Source of the DNA: an uncultured Mycoplasmatota bacterium
GTDB lineage: Bacteria; Bacillota_I; Bacilli_A; RF39; UBA660
Direction: 5' to 3'
DNA length: 5,239 bases
Assembly (NCBI GenBank): GCA_947296775.1
Contig: CAMYRF010000084.1
Location: forward strand, 1 to 5,239
Of this stretch, positions 4,591 through 5,239 are shown piece after piece. The position numbers and the translations under genes are program-made. The notes under the pieces were generated by a model that ran no database searches, was not told the origin of the DNA, and worked only from the letters and a program-made list of their open reading frames with translations. The stretch's first letter is position 1; each line of letters starts with the position of its first letter.

Positions 4591-5239
4591 ATGAAAGTAA
4601 AATATGAATTTATTTGTAATAATGGCAGAGCAAGATTAGGTAAATTACATACTAATCATGGTACTTTTGATACACCTATGTTTATGCCTGTTGGGACGCA
4701 AGCGACTGTTAAAACTTTAACTCCTGAAGAACTTAAAGAAGTTGGAAGTGCGGTTGTTTTATCTAATACTTATCATTTATGGCTTAGACCTGGTGAAGAT
4801 ATTGTGGCTAAAGCTGGGGGTCTTCATAAATTTATGAATTATGATGGCCCTATGCTTACTGATAGTGGCGGATTTCAAGTTTTTTCTTTAGCGAAATCAA
4901 AAGATATTGTTGAAGAAGGAGTTTATTTTAAAAGTCATATAGATGGTAAAAAATTATTTTTAACGCCTGAGAAATCAATTGAAATTCAAAACAAATTAGA
5001 TAGTGATATTGCGATGAGTTTTGATGAGTGTATTGCATATCCTGCTGATTATGAGTATGCGAAGGCTAGTACTGAACGGACTTTAAGATGGGCTAAACGC
5101 GGTAAAGATGCTTTTAAAAATGAAAATCAATCTTTATTTGGTATTGTTCAAGGTGGCGAATATTCTGATTTAAGAAAATGGAGTGCAGAGGAAACTGTTA
5201 AATTAGGTTTTGATGGTTATGCTATTGGCGGTACTAGTG
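4591..5239 (+). CDS. tgt: Queuine/preQ1 tRNA-guanine transglycosylase, N-terminal 216 residues (3' end outside window)
   Basis: Exchanges guanine-34 in the anticodon of tRNAs for Asp, Asn, His and Tyr with the queuosine precursor preQ1. The frame stays open to the window edge. Visible signatures are F-D-T-P-M-F-M-P-V-G-T-Q (26-37), S-N-T-Y-H-L (58-63), T-D-S-G-G-F-Q-V-F-S-L with the base-binding Asp91, S-F-D-E-C with Asp145, G-I-V-Q-G-G (184-189), and the start of the G-Y-A-I-G-G loop (209-214). The family is about 375-380 residues. The catalytic nucleophile Asp and the zinc-binding Cys/His cluster are therefore in the missing part. The start is supported by SD GAGGG seven bases upstream and by alignment of the N-terminus with family members. 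It has its own strong promoter in the end of the preceding gene. Confidence 0.97.
   Translation, partial: MKVKYEFICNNGRARLGKLHTNHGTFDTPMFMPVGTQATVKTLTPEELKEVGSAVVLSNTYHLWLRPGEDIVAKAGGLHKFMNYDGPMLTDSGGFQVFSLAKSKDIVEEGVYFKSHIDGKKLFLTPEKSIEIQNKLDSDIAMSFDECIAYPADYEYAKASTERTLRWAKRGKDAFKNENQSLFGIVQGGEYSDLRKWSAEETVKLGFDGYAIGGTS

Noticed and set aside
1..5239. Mycoplasma-type code with TGA as tryptophan, given the AT-rich Mollicutes-like character
   Set aside because: No in-frame TGA in about 1,400 codons, and tryptophan is consistently TGG, so the standard code fits.

Overview
The window is AT-rich DNA with strong Firmicutes-type signals: Shine-Dalgarno (SD) sites, TTGxxx/TATAAT promoters, U-tailed hairpin terminators, and a tkt–yneF neighbourhood like that of Bacillus. 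It most likely comes from a small-genome member of the Bacilli, such as an uncultured gut lineage of the Mollicutes-related RF39 type; that placement is an inference. All genes are on the + strand and all six visible stop codons are TAA. No in-frame TGA occurs and tryptophan is written TGG, so the standard bacterial code fits and the Mycoplasma code does not.

Layout. (1) 1-1502: the 3' three quarters of transketolase, cut by the window edge. (2) 1561-1779: yneF, a small UPF0154 membrane protein, with its own promoter and a terminator overlapping its stop. (3) 1780-3898: an accessory block of three genes. Gene A (1944-2393) is a 149-aa protein with a probable Cys-His-Asp hydrolase or transglutaminase-like triad. 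Gene B (2455-2997) is a full-length GreA/GreB-like protein with an altered coiled-coil tip. Gene C (3084-3866) joins an N-terminal domain resembling one I associate with MmcQ/YjbR proteins to a Gre-like C-terminal half with a short coiled coil. (4) 3927-4568: a class I glutamine-amidotransferase-like (peptidase C26) hydrolase. (5) 4591-5239: the 5' part of tgt (queuosine tRNA-guanine transglycosylase), cut by the window edge.

The middle block is the part worth attention. B and C sit behind almost identical 61-bp promoter-leader modules that run to the start codon, and each is followed by its own terminator. Gene A has a related promoter (TTGACT plus extended -10 TGTTATGAT) that overlaps the apparent upstream ATG, so its real start is 63 bases further on. 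The two Gre-like proteins both have the C-terminal RNA-polymerase-docking type of fold but depart from the canonical transcript-cleavage tip in different ways. They may be a co-regulated pair of RNA-polymerase secondary-channel modulators, with gene A as a possible partner; this is a hypothesis. The flanking genes are ordinary housekeeping functions.
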